This document shows, in pieces, positions 49,503-61,360 of a DNA stretch of 64,000 nt. The stretch lies in NCBI GenBank assembly GCA_021797775.1, contig JAJZZC010000006.1:1-64000 (forward strand), in the 5' to 3' direction. This DNA is from Bacillota bacterium. Lineage in GTDB: Bacteria; Bacillota; Sulfobacillia; RBS10-35; JAJYVN01. Under the pieces are notes generated by a model that saw only the letters and a program-made list of their open reading frames with translations, was not told the DNA's origin and did not search any database. The number at the start of each line of letters is the position of its first letter. Positions within the stretch are counted from its first letter, which is position 1. The position numbers were made by a program, and so were the translations under genes.

Positions 49503-50654
49503 TTGGCCGGCCGGCAAGCGCCTCCTGACAGTGGGCGAGCCGCATGCCCGTCGTCCAGCGTGGGCGGGCAGCGTGCGCCGGACGGGGCGCGGGCGGCCCT
49601 GCCCGCTGCTTCCGCAGCGGCCGTCGCCGCCTTTACCGGCCACCTCGTGGGTGAGCGGGGGCTCGCGGCCAACAGCGTCCACGCCTACCGCCGTGACCTG
49701 GAGGACGTTGCGCGCTTTTTGCATGCGCGCGGCCACACCCTGCCTGAGGGCGTGACGGCGGACGCGGTCGTCGCCTATTTGGTGGCGCTGCGCCAGCGCG
49801 GCTGCGCGGCCTCCACCGTGGCCCGGCGCATCGCCTCGCTGCGTGCCTTCCAGCGCTTCCAGGATGAGGAGTCCGGTTCTCCTCCCGCTGGTCATCCCAT
49901 CACCGACGCGCTGGCCGCCCTACCGAGGCCGCGCTCGCCCGAACGCCTGCCGCGGGTGCTGAGCCGTCAGCAGGTGGCGGCCCTGCTCGCGGCGGTGGTG
50001 GGCGAAGGGCCGCGCGGCCTGCGTGACCGCGCGGCCTTGGAGTTGCTCTATGCCAGCGGCCTCCGCGTGTCGGAACTGACCGCCATGCGCATCGGCGACC
50101 TGGACCTGCGCCGCCGCATGGCGCGCACGCGCGGCAAGGGGGGCAGGGAACGCGTCGTGCTGTACGGGCGCTCCGCCGCCGATGCGCTGTCGGCCTATCT
50201 AGCCCACGGCCGGCCTGCGCTGGCGGCGCGCTGGGCCGCCGACAGGGGTGGCGTCCGCGCGGGGCACCATGGACGGCAGGACGCCGCCAGCGAGAGGGTT
50301 TGGCTCAACGCGCGCGGGCGGCCACTCACGCGGCAGGGGGCCTGGCTGATACTCAAAGGGGTTGCACGCCGGGCGGGGCTGGCGGCCCGCGCGGTCAGTC
50401 CGCACGTGCTCCGCCATAGCTTCGCCAGCCATCTGCTCGCCGGGGGAGCCGACCTGCGCGTCGTCCAGGAGTTGCTCGGCCACGCCGACATCGGGACGAC
50501 GGAGATCTACACGCACGTGACTGCCGACCGTCTGATGGGCGTCTACCGCCGTTCCCACCCGCGCGCTACGCTGCTCCGGCGCGTGGCCCTGCGGCGCTGG
50601 ACCGCCACACCGCGGGCCGCGAGCGGCCCGCCTGCGGGGGGGGGAGGTCGGTGA
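49503..50654 (+). CDS. xerD: Tyrosine recombinase XerD/XerC-like
   Basis: N-terminal SAM-like core-binding domain; LLYASGLRVSELTAMRIGDLD, SPHVLRHSFASHLLAGGADLRVVQELLGHADIGTTEIYTHV; start uncertain. Confidence 0.9.
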   Translation: MAGRQAPPDSGRAACPSSSVGGQRAPDGARAALPAASAAAVAAFTGHLVGERGLAANSVHAYRRDLEDVARFLHARGHTLPEGVTADAVVAYLVALRQRGCAASTVARRIASLRAFQRFQDEESGSPPAGHPITDALAALPRPRSPERLPRVLSRQQVAALLAAVVGEGPRGLRDRAALELLYASGLRVSELTAMRIGDLDLRRRMARTRGKGGRERVVLYGRSAADALSAYLAHGRPALAARWAADRGGVRAGHHGRQDAASERVWLNARGRPLTRQGAWLILKGVARRAGLAARAVSPHVLRHSFASHLLAGGADLRVVQELLGHADIGTTEIYTHVTADRLMGVYRRSHPRATLLRRVALRRWTATPRAASGPPAGGGGR

Positions 50655-52183
50655 GCCAGGGGCCGCCGGGGCGCCCCGGTACCTCAACACGGCTCACGGG
50701 CACGCGCCCCGGTCCCAAGCCGCGCGGGGGCGAACCGGCGTCGCCCGTGGCTGCATCCGGCGGAGGGCGACCGACCGCGGCGGCGGGCCGGCGGGCCCTG
50801 CCCGCCATGCACGCCCTGCTCGCGTTGCCCGCGTTGGGCCCGTGGCTGGAGCGGCATGGCCGCGACCGGGTGCGGCGCGTCGCCGCGCGCGAACTGGACC
50901 GCTGGCGCGAGCGCCTGTCCGGCGGTGGGGGAGCGCCGGCCCCCGACGAGGTGCTGGCCTCCATCCAGGCCGCGCTGGAGGGGGAGAGCACCCCGTCCCT
51001 GCGCCGGGTGGTCAACGCGACAGGCGTGGTGCTGCATACGGGGTTGGGACGTGCGCCACTGGCCGCGGAGGCGATCGCCGCCATTGCCGCCGCGGCCTCC
51101 GGTTACTGCAACCTCGAAATCGACATGGAGACCGGGGAGCGCGGCAACCGCTCGGCCCTGGTGGCCGGACTCCTGCGCGAACTCGTAGGCGCCGAGGCGG
51201 CCCTGGCCGTCAACAACAACGCTGGCGCGGTCTTGCTGGCCCTGGCAGCCCTTGGCTCCGGGCGCGAGGTGGTGGTCTCACGGAGCGAGTTGGTCGAGAT
51301 CGGCGGCGGCTTCCGTGTGCCCGAGGTGATGGCGCAGAGCGGCGCGCGTCTCCATGAGGTGGGAACGACCAACCGCACGCACCTCCGGGACTACGCGGAG
51401 GCCATCGGGCCGGAGACCGCCCTGCTGCTCCGGGTGCACCAGAGCAACTTTCGCATCGTCGGCTTCAGCGCGGCGCCGTCACTGGAGGACCTGGCGGGCC
51501 TGGCGCGCGCGCGCGGCCTGCCCTTGGTCTACGACCTCGGCTCGGGACACCTGGACCCGGCTGTGGGCTCCGTGGCCGCGGCCCTGGGCGAGCCGGGCGT
51601 GCGCGAGGCGCTGGCGGGGGGCGCTGATCTGGTCACCTTCAGCGGAGATAAGCTCTTGGGCGGACCGCAGGCCGGCGTGCTCTGCGGCAGCAAGGAGATC
51701 GTGGGCCGCTGCGCGGCGCATCCGCTACAGCGGGCGCTGCGCGTGGACAAGCTGACCCTGGCGGCTCTGCAGGCCACGCTGGAGCTCTACGCGCGGGGGG
51801 TGGCCGCCGAGCACATCCCGGTCTTGCGTATGCTGCACGCCTCAAGGCAGGAGTTGGAGACCCGTGCGGAGCGCCTGGCCGCGCTGGTGGTGGAGGCCGC
51901 TGGCGATCTGTGCGGCGTGGAGGTACGGGCGGAAGACTCCCAGGCGGGAGGCGGCGCCTTGGCGGGACGGGACCTGCCCACGGCCGTGATCGCGCTGGCG
52001 CCGCGGTGCTCGCCCGTCACCGAGGTGCAGGCCCGTCTCCGCCGCGGCCAGCCGCCCGTGCTGGCCCGCGTGCGCGCCAACCTGCTCCTCCTGGACCCCC
52101 GTACCCTTCTTCCCGAGGATGAGGCCGTGCTACCGGCCCTGCTACGGGCGGCGCTGGAGGATCCCAGGGCGGAAGCGCCATGA
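50651..52183 (+). CDS. selA: L-seryl-tRNA(Sec) selenium transferase
   Basis: LRRVVNATGVVLHTGLGRAPLAAEAI, LAVNNNAGAVLLALAAL, VSRSELVEIGGGFRVPEVMAQSGARLHEVGTTNRTHLRDY, VTFSGDKLLGGPQAG; GTGA overlap with xerD. Confidence 0.95.
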   Translation: MSQGPPGRPGTSTRLTGTRPGPKPRGGEPASPVAASGGGRPTAAAGRRALPAMHALLALPALGPWLERHGRDRVRRVAARELDRWRERLSGGGGAPAPDEVLASIQAALEGESTPSLRRVVNATGVVLHTGLGRAPLAAEAIAAIAAAASGYCNLEIDMETGERGNRSALVAGLLRELVGAEAALAVNNNAGAVLLALAALGSGREVVVSRSELVEIGGGFRVPEVMAQSGARLHEVGTTNRTHLRDYAEAIGPETALLLRVHQSNFRIVGFSAAPSLEDLAGLARARGLPLVYDLGSGHLDPAVGSVAAALGEPGVREALAGGADLVTFSGDKLLGGPQAGVLCGSKEIVGRCAAHPLQRALRVDKLTLAALQATLELYARGVAAEHIPVLRMLHASRQELETRAERLAALVVEAAGDLCGVEVRAEDSQAGGGALAGRDLPTAVIALAPRCSPVTEVQARLRRGQPPVLARVRANLLLLDPRTLLPEDEAVLPALLRAALEDPRAEAP

Positions 52184-52864
52184 TGCGTGCCGCGCTTGCC
52201 GCCGCCACGGCGGGCGCCGCCGCCGCGTTCAATCCCTGCGGCGTGGGGCTGCTCCCCGCCTAGGTGGCGCTCTTGCTGGCGCGGCCGCGCGCGGAGCGGT
52301 GGACGGTGGCCGCCCTGGAGGGCATGGGTGTGGGGGCGGTCATGACCGCGGGTCTGCTCGTGCCGCATGGCACGGTCGCCGCGACCCTCGGGGTCGTGGC
52401 CGGCACGCCAGGACCGGGGCTGCCCGCAGCCGGGGTGGGCTTGGGCCTACTCCTGGCCGCCTGGGGGGCGGCCATCTTGGTGCGGCCGCAGCGCTTCTGG
52501 GTGTCGCCGCCCTTGCCGCACCTGAAGGGCCCGCTCCGCCTCCGCGGCTGGGGCGGGGCCGCCCTCTATGGCGTCGTCTTCGGCCTGGCCTCGCTGGGCT
52601 GCACCCTTCCCCTGTTTGCCGCGCTCCACTTCCAGGCTGCGGCGTCCGGCAGCGCGGGCGTGGGGGGGGGAGGGCGTCGTCCTGACTTACGCCGCCGGGA
52701 TGGGTGCGGTGCTGATGGGCTTGGCCGTGGCCGCGCGCCTGGCGCGCTCCGCCGTGGAGCGGTGGCTGCGCTGGGCCGGCGCCGTGGCCGCCCGCCTGGC
52801 GGGGGCCATACTGCTGCTCTCCGGGGCCTTCGTCGCCGCCTACTGGCTCGGGTTCGGGGGATAG
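52180..52864 (+). pseudogene. CcdA-like cytochrome c biogenesis transmembrane protein, interrupted by TAG (52261) and a frameshift at a G9 run (52662-52670)
   Basis: ATGA overlap with selA; 'AAFNPCGVGLLPA*VALLLARP' then TM segments; C-terminal TMs 'VVLTYAAGMGAVLMGLAVAARLAR...AGAILLLSGAFVAAYWLGF' in another frame. Confidence 0.75.
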
Positions 52865-53067
52865 GCGAGAGCCGTCTCGTCCGGCAGTCAGGGTGACGCG
52901 CACGAACCCGTCAGCCAAGTCTGCTTACAGTACTTGGCCACGTTGGGTCGGCTGCGCCACTCGCCGAACCGATCCCCTTGTCGGCTCCATCGCCCGCATC
53001 GCCGCGTGGCGCGCCCAGGCCGCGCCAGCCCATACCTGGGGCAGCCCGCGTGCGGTTTTGGTGAGGG

Positions 53068-54459
53068 CTATTTCGGTCCCGCCAGGGGGGGCGCGCCGGG
53101 CGGCACACCGACGGGCGCGCCCCCGGCCCGACGGCGCAGGACTGCCCGGCTGTAAAGCGCGGCGGCCGCGGCTAGGACGAGGAGGACGATCACCGTCCAG
53201 GGGACGCCGGGTAGCGGCAGGCCATCAGGGTTGACGGCGGCCCCAGCGGCGAGGACGCCGAAGACGAGCACCCCGGCGACGGGGATGAAGCGGCCCCCCG
53301 GCGCCCGCCAGCTGCGGGGCAGGTCGGGCAGCCGTCGCCGCAGGCCCAGGAGGGCCAGCGCCGCGACGACGTACATCGAGGACTCCAGGGTGGCGCCCGC
53401 GTTGATCAGGATCAGATAGCGGCCGGTCGCGAACACCGCCAGGGTCAGGACCACGGACGTGCCATACAGGATCCAGAGGGCGTGCGCGGGCACGAATCGC
53501 CGGTTGAGCCGGCCCAGCACCCGGGGCAGGTAACCGGCGCGACCGAGGGCGTAGAGCAGGCGCGAGGCCGAGACGAAGCCACCGTTAAAGGTCGTCCCCG
53601 CTGTCACCAGAGTCACCGCGAGCATGACCCAAAAGCCCACTGGGCCGAGGGCGGCGCGGCCGACCGTCAACTGAGGCGCGAGGCCCGCGGCGCCCCCGCC
53701 CGGGAGGCGCGCGGCTACCAGCGCGAACAGCCCGAAGGCCACGGCCAGAGCGAGCAGGGACAGCCCGAGGCCCTGCGGCATGAGCGCGGGGCGTCTGACC
53801 TCCTCCGCCAACGGGGTGACCCACTCAAAGCCCATAAAGATGAAGACGGCGACGGCAACCCCGGTCAAGAGCCCCCCGGACCAGTGGGACGGCGCGGGGG
53901 GCAGGTGGCCAGGGGCGAACGTCGCCGCGATACACACGACGACGAGAGCACCCAGCAGCACGTATGTGGTTAAGTCCTGGACCAGCCCGGCGGCCGCTAC
54001 GCCGCGTAGGTTGGCGGCGAGGGCCGCCGTCAGGAAGAGCAGCACCCAGAGGGCCCCTGGTACCGTGGGCACGGCCAAGCGCAGCGCCGAGGCCAGGACG
54101 AAGCCGTCGGCGGCGATGACGCTGAGGACGGTGACCAGGTAGAGCAGGGTGAAGGACAGGGAAAACGGGTCGCCGAGGCCCCGCAGCGTCCAGACGCGGA
54201 TGCCCGCGGCGGACGGCAGTGTGCCGTTGAGTTCGCCGAAGATCGCAGCGGCGAGGAGGCAGACGCCGCCAGCGAGCAGCACCGCCAGCGGGCCGAGGAT
54301 GCCGGGCGCGTCGGCCCGCACCTCGAGCACGGCGAGGAAATTGACCGCCGCAAAGGCGAGTCCGGCGCTGGTTGAAACGACGGTGCGAAAGCCGAGGACG
54401 CGCCGGAGCACGCCGCCCCCGCCCTGCTCCGGCGCGGAACCCTCGCGGCCGGCCTGCAC
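53068..54459 (-). CDS. APC-superfamily amino acid permease
   Basis: 12-TM-like hydrophobic pattern; 'GVAVAVFIFMGFEWVTPLAEEVRRPALMPQGL', 'NGGFVSASRLLYALGRAGYLPRVLGRLNRRFVPAHAL'. Confidence 0.88.
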   Translation of the reverse strand: MQAGREGSAPEQGGGGVLRRVLGFRTVVSTSAGLAFAAVNFLAVLEVRADAPGILGPLAVLLAGGVCLLAAAIFGELNGTLPSAAGIRVWTLRGLGDPFSLSFTLLYLVTVLSVIAADGFVLASALRLAVPTVPGALWVLLFLTAALAANLRGVAAAGLVQDLTTYVLLGALVVVCIAATFAPGHLPPAPSHWSGGLLTGVAVAVFIFMGFEWVTPLAEEVRRPALMPQGLGLSLLALAVAFGLFALVAARLPGGGAAGLAPQLTVGRAALGPVGFWVMLAVTLVTAGTTFNGGFVSASRLLYALGRAGYLPRVLGRLNRRFVPAHALWILYGTSVVLTLAVFATGRYLILINAGATLESSMYVVAALALLGLRRRLPDLPRSWRAPGGRFIPVAGVLVFGVLAAGAAVNPDGLPLPGVPWTVIVLLVLAAAAALYSRAVLRRRAGGAPVGVPPGAPPLAGPK

Positions 54460-55026
54460 GGATCAAGCACCTCCAGCCGGGGGCTCCGGCCTCGAACGGC
54501 CGGGCGCATCCGTCGACATGGCGTACAACAAAACGCCGGACGCGGCTTGAAGTTCGCGTCGATGGCCCAGCCGGGGCTGAAGACGGCGCGTGCGGGCCCC
54601 ATGTCGCACCGCGGCCGCGTTTGCTACGTGTACGAAATGGTCGTGCCGCGCCGTCCGCGTCGTCACCCCTCACCGGCAGAGGCGTACTCCGGGGCCCCTG
54701 GTCCGACGGCGGCGGCGACCGCGCCCATGGCTGGGACGGGCCCCATCTGACCGAGAGCCCACCCGGTTTTGCGTGTGACGTGCGGCCATACGGGCTAAGG
54801 TCGCCGGAAGAGCCCCGCACACAAGGCGGCCAGCGGGTGGGCTCCAGCGAAACGACCAAGAGGTGTTCCGAGGCAGGCGGCCAACCGGCCGGCGCCCGTG
54901 CTGCCTGGACGGGCGCCGCGAGCCGATGGGCCGAAAGCGAGAGGACCGCGATCCGAGCCGGCCATCGACCCACCGCCTCTCTCCCGCCTGGCCCTCGGCG
55001 GTCGCCCCACCGGACGCGACGGTCAC

Positions 55027-55515
55027 TCAGCGGTCCTCCTCTGGCGGGCGACGCCGGTGCTCGGCGGCCCAGCGTTCCACCTCAGGCCAGCGCCACAGCT
55101 TCGCGGGACCGGACCTCCCCGTGCTGAGCGGAAAGCCGTAGCGCGGGTTCACGGCCCACTGGCGGACGCGTTCGCGTGACACACCCAGCCGGCGCGCCAC
55201 CTCGGCCCCGCTCACCAGCTCGGGGGACGCCGCGTCGACGACATCGCGCGTGTACCCGGGCGCAGCCGCAGCGGCCGGTTCATCCCGCGATGGCGGTGGG
55301 AGCACCGCCGGGGCGGTGCCGGCCTCCTGGCCCACGGCGTGCGCGCGCCGCCGGGTCCGCTCCGTGGGCTCACTCGCCGCGGCGCGGGCTGCCGCACGCC
55401 GGCCGACGCGGCTGGTGCGCTCCACCTCCTCGAGGGCGGCCAGCAGCCCTTCCGCCAGCCGGGGAGGAGCGATTGGCACATCGGGTTGACGCGTCGTTTC
55501 ACGGGTTCGCCGCAT
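55027..55515 (-). CDS. Small HTH (MerR/AlpA-like fold) DNA-binding protein
   Basis: 'PELVSGAEVARRLGVSRERVRQWAVNPRYGFPLSTGRSGPAKLWRWPEVERWAAEH'; GGTGAGGAG RBS. Confidence 0.75.
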   Translation of the reverse strand: MRRTRETTRQPDVPIAPPRLAEGLLAALEEVERTSRVGRRAAARAAASEPTERTRRRAHAVGQEAGTAPAVLPPPSRDEPAAAAAPGYTRDVVDAASPELVSGAEVARRLGVSRERVRQWAVNPRYGFPLSTGRSGPAKLWRWPEVERWAAEHRRRPPEEDR

Positions 55516-56086
55516 CAGAAACTCCTCACCTTCGCAGGCGATTATGGAAACCGCCGACCCGTTGGGCAAACCGCCCCTCTGTGTCCTCGGTGACGAGACT
55601 CACGAAGTTCGCGGCATTCGCCCACCCCATATCACAGGGAGAAACCGTCGCCCTCCTGGAGCAGAGTACCCCGCGGTGGCGCGTGGGCCTTCGGCCTCCA
55701 CTGGCATCATCGCTTGTCCTCCGCAGAACGTCAAGAGCCAGGGAGTAGGAGGACAGGCGAGAGTCTGGCTCTGCGTTCCTTCCCGCAGCGAACGACCGGC
55801 TGCCGCGCGCGGCCACCACATCTGGGCCGCTAAGGGCCTCCGTCTGGCGCTCTTGTGGGCCGGTCCGCAGTTCGCTGGACCGATCGTGGGGATGCCGTGA
55901 GCGCCTGCCGTCCCCCCCCCGGAGGCGGGGGAGGCGGAGGGGATGCGGGCTTCCCCCTGGCGGCCGGCGCCGTCAGGCAGCCACCGCCGGGACCTTGCCT
56001 GTTGTGGGGAGAGGCCGCAGGCGGCGCGACCGGGGGCGCCGATGCTGTGCGGCGGCGCCAGGCAGCCTACCAGGCGGCGGACGCCG

Positions 56087-56135
56087 AATCTATATCTAGT
56101 TGTTGTCTGTGGCTTCCATGCGCTGTATGTTGTGG
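56087..56135 (+). promoter_or_regulatory. Candidate degenerate tandem NrdR boxes upstream of nrdA
   Basis: AATCTATATCTAGTTG (56087-56102) and GCGCTGTATGTTGTGG (56120-56135), 33 bp apart, each partial to ACACWATATATWGTGT. Confidence 0.35.
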
Positions 56136-56186
56136 GAGGGGCGTGTCCGGGGCGCTTCAGACTGGCACAGAGAGGGACGATCCGCA

Positions 56187-59102
56187 TTGCAGACGGTGAT
56201 CAAGCGCGACGGCCGCCGCGTGCCGTGGGACGGGGAGCGCATCCGCCACGCCGTCGAGATGGCGTTCCGGGCGGAGGTCGGGTGCCCGTATCCCGACGCC
56301 CTGCCTTCCGACGTGGACGCCCGCGTGAGCGCAGTGGCGGACACGGTGATCGCGCGCCTGCAGGGCGGTGGCGACCTGCATATCGAGCAGATCCAGGACG
56401 AGGTGGAGCGCTGCCTCATGGCCGCCGCCGAGTTCTCTGTAGCGCGCCGCTACATCTTGTACCGCGAGGCGCGCGCGGCGCGGCGCGAGGGTGAGCGGCT
56501 ACGTGTGCTCACCGATGGCGGCCACCAGGTGCTCCTGGAGCGATCGGTGTTGAAGCATGACATCGCGGAGGCGTGCTCGGGCCTCATCGACCGGCCGCTG
56601 GCCGAGGCCATCTACCACGATACGGTCGCCGCCCTCTACCCTGGGATCACGCTTCGCGACCTCGAGCAGGCCAAGGTGCTGGCCGCGCGCGCCCACATCG
56701 AGCAGGACCCGGCCTGTGCGTTCGCCGCCGGGAGGCTCCTGCTAGAGGCGATCTACACCGAGGCGGCCGGCCTGCCCCTGCGTTACCGCGACTTGGAGCG
56801 CACATACGGCGCCCACTTCTCGTCCTCCCTCCGACGGGGTGTGGATACCGGCCATCTCGATCCCCGGCTACTGGAGTTCGACCTGGAGCGGATCGGCGCG
56901 GCCATTCGGCCAGAGCGCGACCTGCTCTTCCGCTATATGGGCCTGCAGGTGCTGTACGACCGCTACCTGATCCACCACGACGGGCGACGGCTGGAGTTAC
57001 CGCAGGGGTTCTGGATGCGCGTGGCGATGGGGCTCGCCCTGGACGAGCCTGAACGGGAGCGGCGGGCGATCGAGTTCTACGACGTCCTCTCGCGGTTCCT
57101 CTTCTGCTCGTCCTCACCCACCCTGTTCAACAGCGGCACCCGCTACCCGCAACTCTCCTCCTGCTTCTTGACGACGGTGCCCGACGACCTGCACCGTATC
57201 TTCATGGCCGTCCACGACAACGCCATGCTCAGCAAGTGGAGCGGCGGTCTGGGCAACGACTGGACCCCCGTGCGCGCGCTGGGCAGCCTGATTAGAGGGA
57301 CCAACGGCCGGAGCCAGGGCGTGATCCCCTTTCTCAAGGTGGCCAACGACACGGCGGTTGCGGTCAACCAGGGCGGCAAGCGCAAGGGCGCGGTCTGTGC
57401 CTACCTGGAGACCTGGCACCTCGACATCGAGGAGTTCCTGGAACTGCGCAAGAACACGGGCGACGAGCGCCGCCGTACCCACGACATGAACACCGCGAAC
57501 TGGGTCCCGGACCTGTTTATGAAACGCGTCGCGGCCGATGCGGATTGGACGCTGTTCTCACCGGACGAGGTGACTGACCTCCACAACCTCTATGGGCGCG
57601 CCTTCGAGCGCCGGTACGTCGAGTACGAGCGGCTGGCCGACGCCGGAGCCATCCGCAACTTCCGGCGCGTGCGGGCGGTCGAACTCTGGCGGCGCATGCT
57701 TTCCATGCTCTTCGAAACAGGGCATCCCTGGATTACCTTCAAGGACCCGGCCAACGTGCGCAGTCCCCAGGACCACGTGGGTGTGGTGCATAGCAGCAAC
57801 CTCTGCACGGAGATCACGCTCAACAGTAGCGAGGAAGAGATCGCGGTTTGCAACCTGGGTTCCGTGAACCTGGCTGCGCACGTGGTGGACGGGGACCTGT
57901 GTCTCGACAGGCTGCGTGAGACCATTTCTGTGGCGCTGCGCATGCTGGACAATGTCATCGATATCAACCTCTACCCGGTGGAGCAGGCCAAGCGTTCCAA
58001 CGAGCGCCACCGGCCAGTCGGGTTGGGAGTCATGGGTTTCCAGGACGCTCTTTACCGGCTGGGGATGAGCTATGCCTCGGACCAGGCCGTGGAGTTCGCC
58101 GACCGCAGCATGGAGGCCGTCTCCTACTTCGCGATCCTGGCCTCCGCTGAATTGGCGGCGGAACGCGGTCCTTACCCCAGCTATCGTGGCTCCAAGTGGG
58201 ACAGGGGTCTGCTGCCCATTGACACCGTGGCGCTTCTGGCAGAGGAGCGGGACGGACACCTGGACGTGGACCTGTCCGTCACCATGGACTGGAGCCCCGT
58301 GCGCGAGGCGGTACGTCGCCACGGCATGCGCAACAGCAACTGCATGGCGATCGCACCTACGGCGACCATCGCCAACATCACGGGGGTCTCCCAGTCCATC
58401 GAACCGACATATCGCAACCTGTTTGTGAAGAGCAACCTCTCTGGCGAGTTCACGGTCATCAATGAGTACCTGGTGGCGGACCTGAAGGCGGCCGGCCTGT
58501 GGGACCAGCGCATGATCGACGACCTCAAGTACTACGACGGCTCGCTCCTGGAGATCGAGCGTGTACCGGACGAGTTGAAGCACCGCTACCTCACAGCGTT
58601 CGAGGTCGACCCGGCATGGTTGATCGAGTGCGCGTCACGGCGCCAGAAGTGGATCGACCAAGGCCAGTCTCTGAACCTTTACATCGCCGAACCCAGCGGG
58701 CGCAAGCTCCAGGACATGTACATGCTGGCGTGGGAGCGCGGCCTGAAGACGACCTACTATCTCAGGAGCCTGGGGGCGACCCAGGTCGAGAAGTCGACCC
58801 TCGACGTCAATGCCCGCGGTCTGCAGCCGCGTTGGATGAAGGCCCGCAGCGCCTCTTCCGCGATCCGGGTCGAACGGGAGCCCCAGGCCGTGGCGCCGTC
58901 TCCCGGGGATGGCCGCCGGCCTGGCACCTCCGACCCGGTCCCGGGCGCTGGCCTGGCGGACCCGCGGAACGGCCGCGGCGCCACCCAAGGGCCGAGCCCG
59001 AGCGATCCGTTCGGGGGGGGAGTCGCGCGGCGGCCTGCTGACGATGCCGGGCCGGGGCGGGCTTGCTCGCTGGATGAGCCGGAGTGCGAAGCGTGCCAGT
59101 AG
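56187..59102 (+). CDS. nrdA: Class I ribonucleoside-diphosphate reductase alpha subunit
   Basis: ATP-cone '[24 protein letters not shown]', [43 protein letters not shown]-terminal [13 protein letters not shown] start. Confidence 0.94.
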   Translation: MQTVIKRDGRRVPWDGERIRHAVEMAFRAEVGCPYPDALPSDVDARVSAVADTVIARLQGGGDLHIEQIQDEVERCLMAAAEFSVARRYILYREARAARREGERLRVLTDGGHQVLLERSVLKHDIAEACSGLIDRPLAEAIYHDTVAALYPGITLRDLEQAKVLAARAHIEQDPACAFAAGRLLLEAIYTEAAGLPLRYRDLERTYGAHFSSSLRRGVDTGHLDPRLLEFDLERIGAAIRPERDLLFRYMGLQVLYDRYLIHHDGRRLELPQGFWMRVAMGLALDEPERERRAIEFYDVLSRFLFCSSSPTLFNSGTRYPQLSSCFLTTVPDDLHRIFMAVHDNAMLSKWSGGLGNDWTPVRALGSLIRGTNGRSQGVIPFLKVANDTAVAVNQGGKRKGAVCAYLETWHLDIEEFLELRKNTGDERRRTHDMNTANWVPDLFMKRVAADADWTLFSPDEVTDLHNLYGRAFERRYVEYERLADAGAIRNFRRVRAVELWRRMLSMLFETGHPWITFKDPANVRSPQDHVGVVHSSNLCTEITLNSSEEEIAVCNLGSVNLAAHVVDGDLCLDRLRETISVALRMLDNVIDINLYPVEQAKRSNERHRPVGLGVMGFQDALYRLGMSYASDQAVEFADRSMEAVSYFAILASAELAAERGPYPSYRGSKWDRGLLPIDTVALLAEERDGHLDVDLSVTMDWSPVREAVRRHGMRNSNCMAIAPTATIANITGVSQSIEPTYRNLFVKSNLSGEFTVINEYLVADLKAAGLWDQRMIDDLKYYDGSLLEIERVPDELKHRYLTAFEVDPAWLIECASRRQKWIDQGQSLNLYIAEPSGRKLQDMYMLAWERGLKTTYYLRSLGATQVEKSTLDVNARGLQPRWMKARSASSAIRVEREPQAVAPSPGDGRRPGTSDPVPGAGLADPRNGRGATQGPSPSDPFGGGVARRPADDAGPGRACSLDEPECEACQ

Positions 59103-59587
59103 GATCGCCTGGGCGGGAACGTGCGCACCGCGGACGCACCTTCCCGCAGAACGCCGCGGGCCGGGGCTTTGGCTGGGACGCGCGACCGTCCCGGCCGAAG
59201 CCCCGGCCGGGTCCCCCGACGGGGCGAGTCGTTCTTGAGCGGTTCCCGGGTGGTCATTTGGAGACCGATCGGCACGGTCCTCCGCGCTGTGGCAAAGGCG
59301 GTGACCTACCACCAGCCGGAATCCGTAGCTGCTCCGTGAGGTGGCGGGATGCGCGACGGTCCGTGCGGCGGAGCGGCGGAGCAGAGACCACATCGTCGCG
59401 AGCTCGCCACTGCAATGCCGCTGACTCGGGTAAGAGCGAGCAGCGCCCGGACGTCGTCAAGAAGGTTTCCGGCACGGTGGTGCTGGCCGGAGACCAGCTC
59501 AGGGCGCGCACAGGCCAAGGCCCATCGGGGCACCGCAGACCCGTGCGGGGGATCTCGTTCCAAGTCCGGAGGGGGGGCGACTGGTCC

Positions 59588-60610
<1,023 letters not shown>

Positions 60611-60611
60611 A

Positions 60612-60739
60612 CCTGAATCTCGCAGTGTCAGGCTGGCGCCGCTGTCCGAGAAGGACCCCGCGTACGAGCGGGTGCGGTCGTGGCGAGGGGCTGGCCCCTG
60701 GGCGCCAAGGCGACGGGCAAACCCTTTGCGAAAGTCAGG
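60612..60739 (+). mobile_element. MITE-like element copy B (5-bp direct repeat TTGAA on both sides)
   Basis: CCTGAATCTCGCAG...TTTGCGAAAGTCAGG; TTGAA 60607-60611 and 60740-60744; left TTGAA contains the nrdB stop. Confidence 0.9.
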
Positions 60740-61116
60740 TTGAAAACCGGCGGGCCGCGGCGCGAAGGGGGCGGCGGACCGGCCTGTACGTCGACGCGCC
60801 TGTCCATGGCGGGGTGAAGCAGCGCTGCTGCATGCTGCATCATCCGATCCGGTCGTTATCGTAGAAGCGGGTTCTCGGTACCTGCGGTGCAGGCGGCCGT
60901 CCCAGGACGACACCGCAAGAGGCAGCGCCTCTGCCGGGGACCAGGCCAGGCCTTGCAGCAGAACGCCGTTCAAGGGAACTTTCGCAGGCCGATCGAGTCC
61001 GCAAGGCATGCCGCGGGGCTCTCGACGCCTGGGAACCGAACGCGCGGCCTGCGGGAGGAACAGGCAACCCGGAGCGGAAGGCGATCGGGGCGGCCGCGCG
61101 GGCACGGGCCGATCCA

Positions 61117-61315
61117 GGCGATGGACGCGGGCCATCCGCAAGCGCTCCGGGTGAGCATCCTTGTACGGGCGGTGGGCAACCGCCGCGGCGTCCGAGTCCG
61201 CCTGTCGCCTACGGCCCCGCAAGGGGCAAATCCAAGGCCGAAAGGGGCGAAAGCCTGGTCGGGCGGACGGCGTGGGGGACCGCACGCGCGGTTTGTACAC
61301 GTTTTCCTGACCAGC
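61117..61315 (+). repeat. Leader-like repeat, copy 3, upstream of aldo/keto reductase
   Basis: GGCCCCGCAAGGGGCAAATCCAAGGCCGAAAGGGGCGAAAGCCTGGTCGGGCGGAC...GGTTTGTACACGTTTTCCTGACCAGCG. Confidence 0.87.
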
Positions 61316-61360
61316 GGTGAAGGATTGGCATACGAGTTTGCCGCCCAGCGGTACGAGCGC

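Noticed and set aside
52261-52263. TAG in the CcdA-like gene as a pyrrolysine or selenocysteine codon
   Set aside because: selA relates to UGA decoding, not UAG; no Pyl machinery seen; a Tyr-to-stop mutation plus an independent frameshift is simpler.
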